Positions 11,091 through 21,557 of a stretch of DNA of 64,000 nt are shown one piece after another. The DNA is taken from the NCBI RefSeq assembly GCF_023278565.1, contig NC_064676.1:2666001-2730000 (forward strand), read 5' to 3'. A program made the translations under genes and the position numbers. The first letter of the stretch is position 1, and each line of letters starts with the position of its first letter. Origin of the DNA: Colletotrichum lupini. Its lineage: Eukaryota; Ascomycota; Sordariomycetes; Glomerellales; Glomerellaceae. The notes beneath the pieces were generated by a model. It was given only the letters and a program-made list of their open reading frames with translations, was not told where the DNA came from and made no database searches.

Positions 11091-12638
11091 ATGGATCCAG
11101 TTCCCAAATCCATTCAAAAGGTTCAGGCATCACTTGAACCTTACGTCAAACCACGGGAGCAGGTAGCGTACATCCGGCGCGCCTTGGCCCTCCATCTTCA
11201 GGCCTGCCGTCAACCAGGACCCATTCAGGAGCCATTGTCTCTCGTTGATGCTTCTTGCAGAGTGAGGCCAACAAGTGAGGTCAGAGGCTTACAGAAGGAA
11301 TACCTCAAAGCCTTGAATGCGAACCTCAAGGCTCGCAATGAGTACGAGATCACTCGGGATGCAGCGGTAACGGCAGCCCCATCCCGGCCCAAGGCTGCCG
11401 ACCCTGGGGATCAGATTGAGCAACATGTGGCCCTTGTCAAACTACGCCAGAAGCAACAGCGACTGTTGACGATTCAAAAGTACTTGGACCTTTTGGGACG
11501 CCAGCCCGCAGCATCACCAGACTTTCTCGACCTGGAAGATATTTTCAGAAAGTCAATGTCCTTGCCAGAAGTTCCAAAAGAGGTTGTGAACGGCTTTTCT
11601 GTTAGCGCCAGTGCAACGAAGACAAACCTAGGAGGTCTAGCTGATCAGCTCGAAAAAGTCGTGCTGAGAGCCAAGCTTCTGCTTCAGCGTGAAGAGCAAC
11701 TCCTTAACGGTGTTCGACAAAACACAGCATCACTGGCAGGCCAAGTTAGCGACGAGGCCAAGGCGCATGCTCTGGATGCTACTCGAGCTGAATTGATCAA
11801 CTGGATTGAGACGGAGCTCAGTAAGGCCTCGGGAGAAGCAGACGACCAGGCAAATGGATACAACGGCCATACCGAACAAGCCACTATCGACGAGCATCTG
11901 GGCGATATCAAGAGCAAATACAGCAAATATGTAGCTTCGAGGAAAGCGCTGCTCAACATCGTCTCAGAGCAGACGCAACCAGTCCTGAAGCCTGGCGGTG
12001 ACGTCTCATCTTCAAACGGCCGAAGCCAGCCCATCCCCCCAGCACCCACTGTACACCTTCTCTTACCTTACCTCGAGAAGCTTCTCTCGCTTTCTCGAGA
12101 ACAGAAGGGGATGATCACACAAAAATCGCACATCCACAATGTTCTAGCTAAGCAGGCGAGGGAAACTCGACAGGCGCTGGATCATCTCGCTGAAGAAAGT
12201 CAGCTTCTTCCGGGACATCCTATGCCTGGGGCGGGCAGACCCAAGTCAGGATTCGGAGAGGACTTCTCCACAGCCATGGCTGAGAAGCCAGTGCCTTCAG
12301 ACCGAGTCAAGCCCTGGGTGTTCGCAGCAGACTCGGCCAAGATTGCGACGTTGGAGACTGTTGCGGAGAAGATTGAGGAGGGCCAGGTCGCACTGGAAGG
12401 CTCTACAACGGCGCTTCAGGAAATTGACAAGCTCCTAGGTCACGAGCCGAAACAGGCCGAGATGGAGGCGGGAGACACGACGGAGGAAGACATATGGTTG
12501 ACGCAAGGGTCAGAACATAAGACGGGGACGAGGCAGCACATCAGACACCAGAGTAAGGGATCCACGATTACGCATGACGATATTTGGTCTGTCATTGATG
12601 GGAAGCTCGGTCTCATCGGTCATGAAGATCATATTTGA
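11091..12638 (+). CDS. Coiled-coil protein of unknown function
   Basis: This is an intronless 515-residue frame starting MDPVPKSIQKVQ. I do not recognise the family. It is mostly predicted helix with heptad-like Leu/Gln/Lys/Glu spacing: residues 60-150 (LRQKQQRLLTIQKYLDLLG), 190-260 (LEKVVLRAKLLLQREEQLL), and 325-390 around LLPYLEKLLSLSREQKG. The C-terminal stretch includes ITHDDIWSVIDGKLGL. There is no signal peptide, membrane segment or catalytic motif. This composition would suit a cytoskeletal or centromere/spindle-associated scaffold, but that is only a guess. It converges on rfc2 with just 124 bp between stop codons, so the 3' UTRs probably overlap. Confidence 0.8.
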   Translation: MDPVPKSIQKVQASLEPYVKPREQVAYIRRALALHLQACRQPGPIQEPLSLVDASCRVRPTSEVRGLQKEYLKALNANLKARNEYEITRDAAVTAAPSRPKAADPGDQIEQHVALVKLRQKQQRLLTIQKYLDLLGRQPAASPDFLDLEDIFRKSMSLPEVPKEVVNGFSVSASATKTNLGGLADQLEKVVLRAKLLLQREEQLLNGVRQNTASLAGQVSDEAKAHALDATRAELINWIETELSKASGEADDQANGYNGHTEQATIDEHLGDIKSKYSKYVASRKALLNIVSEQTQPVLKPGGDVSSSNGRSQPIPPAPTVHLLLPYLEKLLSLSREQKGMITQKSHIHNVLAKQARETRQALDHLAEESQLLPGHPMPGAGRPKSGFGEDFSTAMAEKPVPSDRVKPWVFAADSAKIATLETVAEKIEEGQVALEGSTTALQEIDKLLGHEPKQAEMEAGDTTEEDIWLTQGSEHKTGTRQHIRHQSKGSTITHDDIWSVIDGKLGLIGHEDHI

Positions 12639-12762
12639 TTTTCTGTGCAGTTGTTACATACCCCTCATAGATGGATTTTGTTTGCCATTATCAACGCCTC
12701 TAATTTGCCAACCCGGACGCCGCTTAGTGTTGACCAAGCCCATGACCCAATATGAGTACTGA

Positions 12763-14082
12763 TCAGTTGCCACGACCGCTCATAACCCCCGATATCCTCA
12801 AGGCCAAATCGAGGATAGACAAGTGCTCATCCGCGCCATCCACAAGTCTTTTGTCGACCTCGGAAAAGATGAGAACAATCTTGTTCTTCTGTACATCTGG
12901 GATGGTGTCGTCAAATACGAGTGCTTGGTAGAGCTGGAAAACTGTTAGCAACGCGACGAGCGGTCAAATATTGGGGGGTAGCTCACCTGAGTAACAACCT
13001 GCCCAGCACTCCAGCCATCTGCCACCATGTCCTCGACCACCTTGGCCACCCCTGCGTACGTGTCTGCAGCGCCTTGCGGGCGGATGGCAGAGACTAATGT
13101 GTCGATGGTCTTGTCCGGAATGACACCAGCGATATCTTCAATAATCTTCACCGTGACGGGCTTTTTGTCGACGTCCATAGCATCACCCCCGGCGGCGTCT
13201 TTCTCGCCCGCGCCCACTAGTCGCGCAGCACTCTGCAGGAATGTGATAGCCTTTCTCAGATCGCCCTCACTGCACTTGATGAGGGCGTCCACTGCGCCTT
13301 CCTCCAGCTGTACGCCCTCGTTTTCTGAGATATCCTCCAGTCTTTTCTTCGTGTTGGTCTGGTCTAAGCTCTTGAAGCGAAACTTGCTGCAACGACTTGC
13401 AAGGGGGTCGATGATTCGCGTGACGTAATTGCAAATCAGGCAGAACCGCGTGATTTTGCTGTATGTCTCCATGGTGCGGCGCAAGGCACTCTGTGCGTCT
13501 TGGGTCATGGAGTCGGCCTCGTCCAAGATGATAATCTTGAATGGCGGGCAAGGGTATCTCTTCTTGTATTCATTCGTCGGGTTCGTCAATTGCATGCGAG
13601 CAAAGTCCTTCACCTTCTCTCGGACGATGGAGATTCCACGCTCGTCGGAAGCGTTGAGCTCGAGCACGCGTGACTTGATCATCTCGGGACCGTAGAGTTC
13701 TTTGGCCAAAGCTAACACTGTAGAGGTTTTTCCTGTGCCTGGGGGGCCGTAGAATAACATGTGCGGCAACTGCGTCTCGGGGTTAGCAATGCCTCAATGC
13801 ATCAGGGAGCAGTCGTACGTTGGAGGCTTGCAGCGTCCTCTGCAAAACCGTGACGGTGTGGTCTTGTGCTGTGACATCGCTGAGAGTCTTGGGACGGCTG
13901 TCGGTAAACGTCAGTATGGTGAATGAGAACGCGTACGACTTCTAGCAAGTTCGTGGGAAGACAAACTATTTCTCAACCCATGGCTGTGCTCGTGGCGGTT
14001 GCGCAGATTTCTCTGGCTTCTGGGTCGATGTGCCGTTTGCCGCGGCGGCCTTCCTGGCCTTGAGGTCGAAAAAGCTCGCCAT
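12763..14082 (-). CDS. RFC2: Replication factor C subunit 2 (human RFC4 orthologue)
   Basis: Four exons (14082-13967, 13897-13819, 13769-12987, 12933-12763) give 382 residues. It is a small AAA+ subunit of the clamp loader that opens PCNA and loads it at primer ends; the same subunit serves the Rad24, Ctf18 and Elg1 complexes. Visible are RFC box II ([14 protein letters not shown]), Walker [12 protein letters not shown], Walker [10 protein letters not shown], the SRC arginine-finger motif (SRCSKFRF) and the C-terminal collar ending in [12 protein letters not shown]. The sequence follows yeast Rfc2 and human RFC4 rather than the other small subunits. All introns are 50-70 nt and intron 1 has a CTGAC branch. 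An ACGCGT box lies 162 bp upstream of the ATG. Confidence 0.97.
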
Positions 14083-15602
14083 GTGTAATTGATCGTTATC
14101 TCAATTGGAGGTTTAACGTTGCAGGTCGTGATATCTTGTCCTGTTCTATCAATCGTAGCTCTTCTCTGCACCTCAGGTGTGTGGCGGTAGTGACGATCGT
14201 AGAAAATCAATTAAACTGTCAGACGCGCTGCCCAGTCGATTTGACGCGTATTGGAGCTTTCTTGACCGACAGGGGTGTAAACCCACCGCGTCGACGGAAC
14301 CCCGCGACCGTCCCACTTTCGAGGTACCCTCGGAACCTTACATGAGATACGTACCGAAAGCTCTCCAGTCCGGGATAGGTACTCAGTGCAATGTTGAAAC
14401 TATCTTACACTTGTCAATAAAGCGACCATAACATCACTTCTTTCACAGTGCTCTACTTCTGTTCATTGTGAGTTTGTCTTTAGTTCATTTCATTCAACGG
14501 CTCACTTTGTTCAATCAAAGAAAAATCGCCCATTGGCTGAGAATGTGAACAGTACGAAGGTTCAGATGGGCAAATGGGCGTAAAGGGTTCCTATACGAGA
14601 AGCAAGCTGGTCATCGCGTTCTCGTTTTCTCAAGCATGATTGTACGGTGGAAGGGGTATACTACCAATTCCTTAGAGACTGCTTGGGCCACACGTAAGAT
14701 AATGATATCATAAGGGGGGAAGGAAGCACTATCCGATATGGAACCCGATGGCATCCGATGTAAGATTTCGAGTAAGACCTTACCCAGATGACTAGGACTC
14801 AGACCTGGTCAGAGGCGACCTTTGAACGGTTAGGAGCGGTAAGGGATCGTTTTGACATGTATAGTGAACACCGCCTAAAGCAAGTGCCACACCTCAGCTA
14901 CTGTCATCGATACTTCTCCAGGTAAAGCAGGCTCTGTTTAGTAGAGGTGATTGTGTGACATCAAGTATTTCATTCAGCCACATCTCATTCAAGGCTGAGG
15001 TAAGAAGATATCCTATGGGCATTTCTCCATTTTGTTGCTCCGTCGCATTTCTCAAATTTCGCGTCAATGAAAGCACCGCTTTACGCTGTGGGGCTTGAAA
15101 GGAGTTCTTAGTTGTGAAGTTCAAAGAGGCCTCTTCACCATACAATAACGCTGCGATTCACCTGCATCAACGCACCCTAAAATTACCCCTCCTGCCCCGC
15201 CAAACTGCCAGTTTAGGCACTTGGTGCAGCTGCCTCGTCCCAGTGTCCCATCAACTGGGGTGAGCCCTTACCGCCCAGAACTTGTACTTCTACCAGCCCG
15301 AGCAGCATTAAGGTAGCCTGTGGTAGTGCCTATCCACCTCCCTACCCTGGTTTTCGACCACCAACCAAGCAACCGACAACCAACAGAACCCACCTCAAGT
15401 TGCATCTGCCCGGTCGCAGAGAGCGCTTTACTGACCAGACATCTACCATTCTCCCAGGCTCTCAGGCCGCACTCACATCTTCGATTCTCCATCAACTACC
15501 TACCCCACGTCAAGGAGAATCTACGATCACTGCCTACAACCAAGCTTCTGCCAAAGCACGCTCACTGACTGTCAAGGGGCAGTGCCTGACCCAACTGGCA
15601 TC
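14083..15602. other. Intergenic between rfc2 and the tandem-UBC gene
   Basis: This is a 1.5 kb divergent promoter region. Apart from the ACGCGT box I see no gene. The stretch 15180-15600 is C-rich and reads like the 5' leader of the downstream gene. Confidence 0.45.
14244..14249. promoter_or_regulatory. Possible MCB (MBF-binding) box upstream of rfc2
   Basis: The palindrome ACGCGT sits 162 bp upstream of the rfc2 start, and another lies in rfc2 intron 1 (13929-13934). In yeasts this hexamer is the MluI cell-cycle box that drives G1/S transcription of replication genes. A 6-mer occurs by chance, and other copies exist in this window (for example 72-77). Confidence 0.35.
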
Positions 15603-17360
15603 ATGGCGGATCAATCCATCATTCGGATTACCAAGGTACCTTAGCTGCCCCGCCCCTCACCAGAGCGATGAAGGAGGGGCAAGAATGGCAAGGCTGACAT
15701 TTGATCGCACAACAGGAACTGGGCGACATCCAGCGAACCTCGGATCTTTGTACGAGCCTCCCCGCGAACACAGTCGAGCCCACATGCTGACCTCCTTGCC
15801 AGCTATAGCTGTTGCTTGTCGTGATGTCGATGTTCGCAATGTTAAGGCCTTGATCATCGGACCTCACGACACTCCGTACGAGTTTGGGTTCTTTGAGGTA
15901 CCGATTTGATGTGAAAGTGCCCGATTTGCTCGCAGTACTAACGGGAAAGTAGTTTGCGATCAGATTCAACAAGGGTACACTTCTACTATAATGTGGCAAT
16001 TATGGGTGGGTTGGACTGACGCAAATGTAGATTACCCTAGGAAGTCGCCCAATGTCAACGGTATTACAACGAACGGAGGTCGATGCCGATTCAACCCCAA
16101 CATCTACTCGTCTGGCAAGGTTTGCTTGTAGGTTTACCTCCCGCAATGGAGTATTCAGTAGCAAAGAGCACTAACGTGTGTTGCAGGTCCATCCTCGGGT
16201 ATAGCCAGGCGCATGGGATTTGCCAAGGGACTTTTGACTAACAGGACCTAGCACATGGCGTGGAGAGCGTGGAGAGGAATGGTCTGCGGCACAGGGCCTC
16301 GAATCTATCCTCATTTCAATCCAGAGCTTAATGTCCGGAAACCCTTACGAGAACGAGCCTGGATTCGAGGAGGCCAACGAAGCATCGGATAAGAAGAACC
16401 AGAAGGACTACGTCCAGAAGGTGAATTGACTCGCTGCTGTGTGGGGATGATGAGAGACAATATAACTAATCATTGCTCTAGATACGTCACGAAACACTTC
16501 GAGTCGCCGTCATCCAGCGTATGGAGGAATACCTTGGTCTCACACCCGACGGCAACGCTATTGCCCAACAGTCTGCGGCGGACGGAGATCAACTGGATAT
16601 CGACAACGATGATATCGACGATACGAACGTTCCTTTCGAGCCTTTTAAGGATTTATGTAAGCGCCGGTTCCTATGGTACTACGACAATTACCTCCTTGCT
16701 GTGCAGAAGGCAAAGACCGAGGTCAAGGACCACCAGGCGTTTGTTCGCATGCCGTTTGAAGGTGCTAGCAACACCATGGATGGCAAGTTCAACTACACAG
16801 AATTGGAAAGACGTCTGCGGAATGTCAAGGCCGCGCTTGACAATGAGCTCGTCAAGTGGGCGAAGGATGGCGAGGTTGCGATCGAAAAGGAAATGACACT
16901 TTCCGTCAACTTGCGCCACCAGTATGAACAAGTGGTGCAGGCATTCAAACGTCAAGACATTCCTCACGACGTCCAGTTGGAGGACAACAATCCTTTCGTT
17001 TGGATCATCACCTATTTCGGGCGTCCAATGACGAACCTCGACGGTGGCCTATTCCGCTTCAAAATCCACTTCAGTACTAAGTTCCCCGAGGAGCAACCTC
17101 GAGTCAAGTTTCACACACGCATTTTCCACCATCGCATTGCAGAAGACGGGACAGTGTGCTATTTCCCGAACTCACTTAGGAAGGAGGACGTTCGAACTCA
17201 CATCGAGGCTGTGTTTACGGCACTGGAAGAAGAAGATCCGGCTTACGACCCTCGAACTTTGGTACACCCTGAGGCGCACACCCTCTACTGGGGAGGTGCC
17301 GAGGCGCGGAAGAACTACAACAGGCGGCTTCGTAGATCTGTGCAGCAGAGCATGGAGTAA
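15603..17360 (+). CDS. UBE2Z-like ubiquitin-conjugating enzyme with two UBC folds
   Basis: Eight exons give 446 residues: 15603-15635, 15716-15749, 15803-15897, 15953-15974, 16031-16127, 16187-16198, 16252-16420 and 16482-17360; phases agree at every junction. The first UBC domain (residues 1-125) matches UBE2Z: ALIIGPHDTPYEFGFFEF, FNPNIYSSGKVCLSILGTW with catalytic Cys93, then IQSLMSGNPYENEPGFEE. E2s of this type take activated ubiquitin (human UBE2Z also takes FAT10) from a dedicated E1. An acidic linker and a helical region follow. A second UBC-like fold covers about 320-425 (ITYFGRPMTNLDGGLFRFKI, then EDGTVCYFPNSL with Cys380, then YDPRTLVHPEAH). Human UBE2Z has only one UBC. Exons 4 and 6 are 22 and 12 nt. 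I am sure of the E2 family but not of the second domain's activity. Confidence 0.9.
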
Positions 17361-17953
17361 GTCGCTCTCGGAATCTTGCCCTACGTTTCTAAGCTAAACT
17401 TTTCAGTGACTTTTGATATTGCTTCTCATGACCACCTTTAGTCTAAGGCACATCACCACGGGTGCGCGGGTGTTCACCACGCGACCAACGCGGTACCAAA
17501 GGTGGACATTTTTCCGGTTATCGGTTTCCCCGGTCATGACGGGGATGGTAGTGAAAATTGATCTTGGCTTGTCCAAGTTCAAGTTGCTTTCAGAGGGCTG
17601 GACGGCGTTAACGGCATAGGAATCATGCATATTCAGGAACGGGCTTGGGATTGTCCCGCTAGACTCCAGTAGATACCTCGGATAACGACGCGACGAAAGT
17701 AGCTACGTTCGAAAGTTGATATCGTTGTTTTTCTTCTTCTTTTTCTTCTTCAGACTCGAAATGGAAATATGGCCCTGGCTTAACACATCAAAACGCCTTC
17801 GTTTCCATGCACCCCATTCATGCTTAACGCCTCGTAATCTCATGACCTTAGTAAAAAAGCATCAATCATACATCCATTCCCGGGATGTTTGTTCCGGCAA
17901 CCTTGCCTCAACCGGCTTTTCTCAAATCTTTCGGACGGAAGAAATGTCATGTC
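17361..17953. other. Intergenic, convergent 3' flanks
   Basis: This lies between two converging genes. It contains a TTCTTCTTTTTCTTCTT tract near 17730-17750. Nothing coding is supported. Confidence 0.5.
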
Positions 17954-18835
17954 TCATCGCTTGCTTCCCCTTGCCTTCTTCTCGATCCTGTCCTTCCCAG
18001 GTGTGTAAGGGGCCGCGACGCCGATGAAGGGTCTCTGGTTACCTCCGGGCTCCCCTTTGAACTCGTATGTCCCGCTGGGTCCTAACGTTGCCGGAGCGCC
18101 TTGGCTTGGTCTGGCCAGCTGGTCCGCATGAATCTTGTCGAGAGACTCGCCGACGACGGCATATTGTGACCAGTTGATGGGCGGACAGCGCACCACGTTC
18201 TGGGGCTTAGGAAGTGACTCCCACGGCTGTGGCGGTTCCTTCGCCTTGCCTTGCGCGGCACTCCCATCTGCTTTGCCCTCTGTCTCGTCGTCTGAGTCCG
18301 AATCAGACTCAGCAAACAGCTTGTCGCCTTGCGTGTGCACTTTGCCTGTGCCGAGGTCGGCGAGGAAAGCTGACGGATTTTCTACGGCGGCGTTTTTTGC
18401 GGCGTTGAGCCCTTGGATATCGGCGGCGGCCTTTCTCGATTGCATCTGGAGGATGGAGATGGCTGACTTGAGGGCGAGGACATCGGGGTTGGAATCAAAG
18501 TCGATGGGTTCGGGACGCGGAGGGGGGATGGCGGTAGCGGCGGACGGCTGGGAAGAGTGGGTGAGGAGAGGGCGGTCGGCAGCGAAAGGGGCGGGAGGGT
18601 CCGGCAGACGGGCCGGGGGTAGGGTCGGGGTTATGGGGCTGATGGGGGGCCGGGCGGGGGATGAGGAGCGAGAGGATCGCGGAGGGGTCTGCTGCGCATG
18701 TGGTGGGTTTGTTCCGCCTGCCGAAGAGGTTGTGGCAGCAGTCGGACCAGCAGCCGCAGACGTAGATGGCGCGGGTGCCGGCGCACTCGATGTGCGCGGT
18801 GAGATCGCGTCTGTTTGTATCGTGAGTCCGGGCAT
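17954..18835 (-). CDS. Proline/serine-rich protein of unknown function
   Basis: This is an uninterrupted 293-residue frame starting MPGLTIQTDAISPRT. I do not recognise it. Residues 1-115 are disordered and rich in Pro, Ser and Ala. Residues 118-165 form a likely helix (ALKSAISILQMQSRKAAADI). An acidic patch ESDSDSDDETEG follows. The most conserved-looking part is near 215-245 (NVVRCPPINWSQYAVVGES). The tail is basic (KDRIEKKARGSKR). There is no signal peptide or membrane span. The ordered C-terminal motif and consistent codon use argue for a real gene. A nuclear location is possible from the basic tail, but that is inference. Confidence 0.7.
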   Translation of the reverse strand: MPGLTIQTDAISPRTSSAPAPAPSTSAAAGPTAATTSSAGGTNPPHAQQTPPRSSRSSSPARPPISPITPTLPPARLPDPPAPFAADRPLLTHSSQPSAATAIPPPRPEPIDFDSNPDVLALKSAISILQMQSRKAAADIQGLNAAKNAAVENPSAFLADLGTGKVHTQGDKLFAESDSDSDDETEGKADGSAAQGKAKEPPQPWESLPKPQNVVRCPPINWSQYAVVGESLDKIHADQLARPSQGAPATLGPSGTYEFKGEPGGNQRPFIGVAAPYTPGKDRIEKKARGSKR

Positions 18836-21557
18836 AGTTGGGAGAAGGCTTGCGGCTCGCTCTCAGGAGCAGCGGTGCTTCTTGGTTTGTTTTCTTGTGG
18901 TCGGCGCCTGGGTGTGTGAGCGGGAGAATAGAAGGTTGAAAGTTGGAATGTGTTTCGTCTCGTGGTGGGGTTGGGAAGGAGGGGGAACGGGAGTGCACTC
19001 GGAGCTGAATGTGCACCGTGCGTTTGGCGCGCCGCGCGTGCAGATGGCTCGGGAAGTTTGTCAGCTTCGGATACTAGCGCCGTGCAGGGAAGGCTGCATT
19101 CAGCTTAAGTCAGGTTCTCAAGCAGGTGCCTGTGGGCTTATGTGCCCGTGAGAGGCTTCTAGAGAGGAACTGCGTTGTGATATGATACTTTCGACGATGA
19201 GGGCGCAGGGCGGGCTGCGTAAGCCAACGGACGTAGGAGTTGGGTGAACTCAAAGTGCGTGCGCCAAGCGACGGTTTCTGTTTGTTGACTTTGCTGGTGT
19301 TGTTGTTGATGTTGTTGGAAGTATTGTCCTACCTACTCGTGTGGCCCGCCCGATTCATTCAACGGATTCCAAAGTCAAAGGTTGGATGAAAGACAGGGAA
19401 ATGGAAACAGCGCTCCGAGGTTGACGTTCAAATGCAGGTTCGCCACTGGCTAGCTCGATTGGAGCAGGGCGCCTGCAGAAGATTATCAAGATCGGAATCA
19501 CGTCGCCGACGGGAGGCAGGCAGTGCACGGTCTACCGGTACCTTACTACCTTACCTACCTAGGCACTCGGTATCCGTATGTACATCTTAGAAAGAGCGTG
19601 CACGTGCCAGGTGCTCCATTCATTTTCGTCAGGGTCTGAAGTGCAGAGGTGGACTAGACTGATTGGCTGTCCTCCCGAGACTTCTGTTCAGCAGCTATTG
19701 TGAGGGGAGTCGCCGATGCAGAAATCGACGATGAACCTCTTTCCGGAGAGAAACTCCATGGGCATTGAGTTCACGTCCAACAAAAGAGCGTATTCTCGAA
19801 TCTCGATCATCTGGCGATGACGTCGAAAGCACTGGTGCGGTTCAGGTCTAGCAGTTCAGCTATCCAGCCAGAGCTTCTGAGAATCCGTCCAACGTTGTTC
19901 TACCGTACGTCCGTATTCCCGCACAGCCCATGGTAGATTTCCGAGCTTGCCTAGATTCGTGAGAAACTCGACGGCCTCTAGAAGATGTGATATTTTACCT
20001 TACGCAGGAGAGGGCACATCTGGTGCACCGGAACGAGGAACGGAATCCGCGGGCGGCAAGTTGAATCTGTGATACATCAGATTGTGGCTGCAGCAAGAAA
20101 ACTTGCTTCTTCCATTTTACAGCCCACGCTATCGAAATCTCGATATGACCCAGCACCACAACTCCGAATAAGGAAAACTTGTCGCAAAAGACCCGCCAAT
20201 ATCTAGCTTGAACTCGGTCTGTCTTCAATATTGAATCTAAACAGCGAAGATTTTGTCTCATTTCTTTCTGGCGATCATCAGTGCATTCTTCTTCCTCCAA
20301 AACATCCAACTACCGCACAAACGGGCCCCCTCAACCTGCTGGCCAGTAGACAAAGGATGCTGCGCCCCAATACGGGAAGCCTAAAGTGTGTGAGATGCAT
20401 CTTGGTCCCTGTACCATACCGCTGGGTTAGCCGTGCTTTCAAGCTGAGAGCACCACATTCCCCATCTCGGACGGTCAACAAAGGACGAAACGACACGCCG
20501 TCGAAGGGCTAGCAGTTGGTTTTGCTGGGCCAGTCTTGCGTTTTGGTTCCTGAGACACTACGAGACACCTAACCAAGGGATGACTAGGTCGACGGTCGAC
20601 CGAGGAGTCCGACGGTGGAAGTCCCATTCCTTGCATGGACCCAGCCCTCGAACAACTTCAGGCAAGGGCTCTGCTCATAGTTCAACGATGCTGCAGTAGT
20701 AGAGCGGCCGGGGAAGACGTCACTCATCTCGTGAGGGTGCCCTAACAATGAATACTAAACGTCGTTTCTTATGGATTACCGCACAGTCTTTGCCAACGTT
20801 GGCGTTAGCGTATGATTAGTGACATGTGGCGTCCAGTCGTATTGCAGGGCTGGCATATCGACAGGGTCGGGTAGATGGTGTCCGTGATGCCTCGCTCTTT
20901 CTGCCCTCAACATGGCAGGAGCTAATGGGCACGAGGTGCTGAACGCCGGGGTAGCATGCCTGACAAGGCATGGCATCCACCAAAAGAAAGCATGGAAGGT
21001 GCAGGCCAAGCCAATCCGCCTGCTCTTTCCTGAAGAAAAACTTGGGAAGGCGTGGAAGGTAATCAACACGAGCGGGGCAAGAGCACAAGAGCGAGCATGC
21101 ATGGCTTCTGAGACCTTTCCGTCCCATGCTCTTGTTTCCATTCCGCTTCTTTTGGGCCGGCGTCAAATTACACGTTACTGCCACGAGGTCCTTTTCTCTC
21201 TCTCTGTTGATCTTTTCTACTTCTACTCCTCGCCCGCCAGTTCTTCTTTCTCTCCTCTCTGACACGGCCTCAACTTTACTGAACATACAAATTCCTCAAC
21301 ACTCAGTTCCAAAACACCCAACTTCTTCGCCTCGAATACTTGTTATCAAACTCTACCATTCTTTTTCGCCTTCTCCGCACATATACATATCCTCCAAGCC
21401 ACCTTCACCTTCGCCCTATACGGAAATTGTGTGACACTGTCCGTCCTCACCTACCAAAGAATACTGTCTGGCGTCTCTTCTGCAAATCTCGGGGAATTCG
21501 GGCGTCTTTTTCGAATGTTTGAATAGCAGTTTTACTAGTCTATTCTCTCACCGAACA
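18836..21557. other. Intergenic, 2.7 kb, no gene seen
   Basis: This is the upstream region of two divergent genes. It holds a TACCTTACCTACC-type run near 19540-19562 and a CT-rich stretch at 21180-21260 that reads like the leader of the gene at 21558. Open frames here (for example 20231-20512) lack protein-like composition. Confidence 0.45.
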
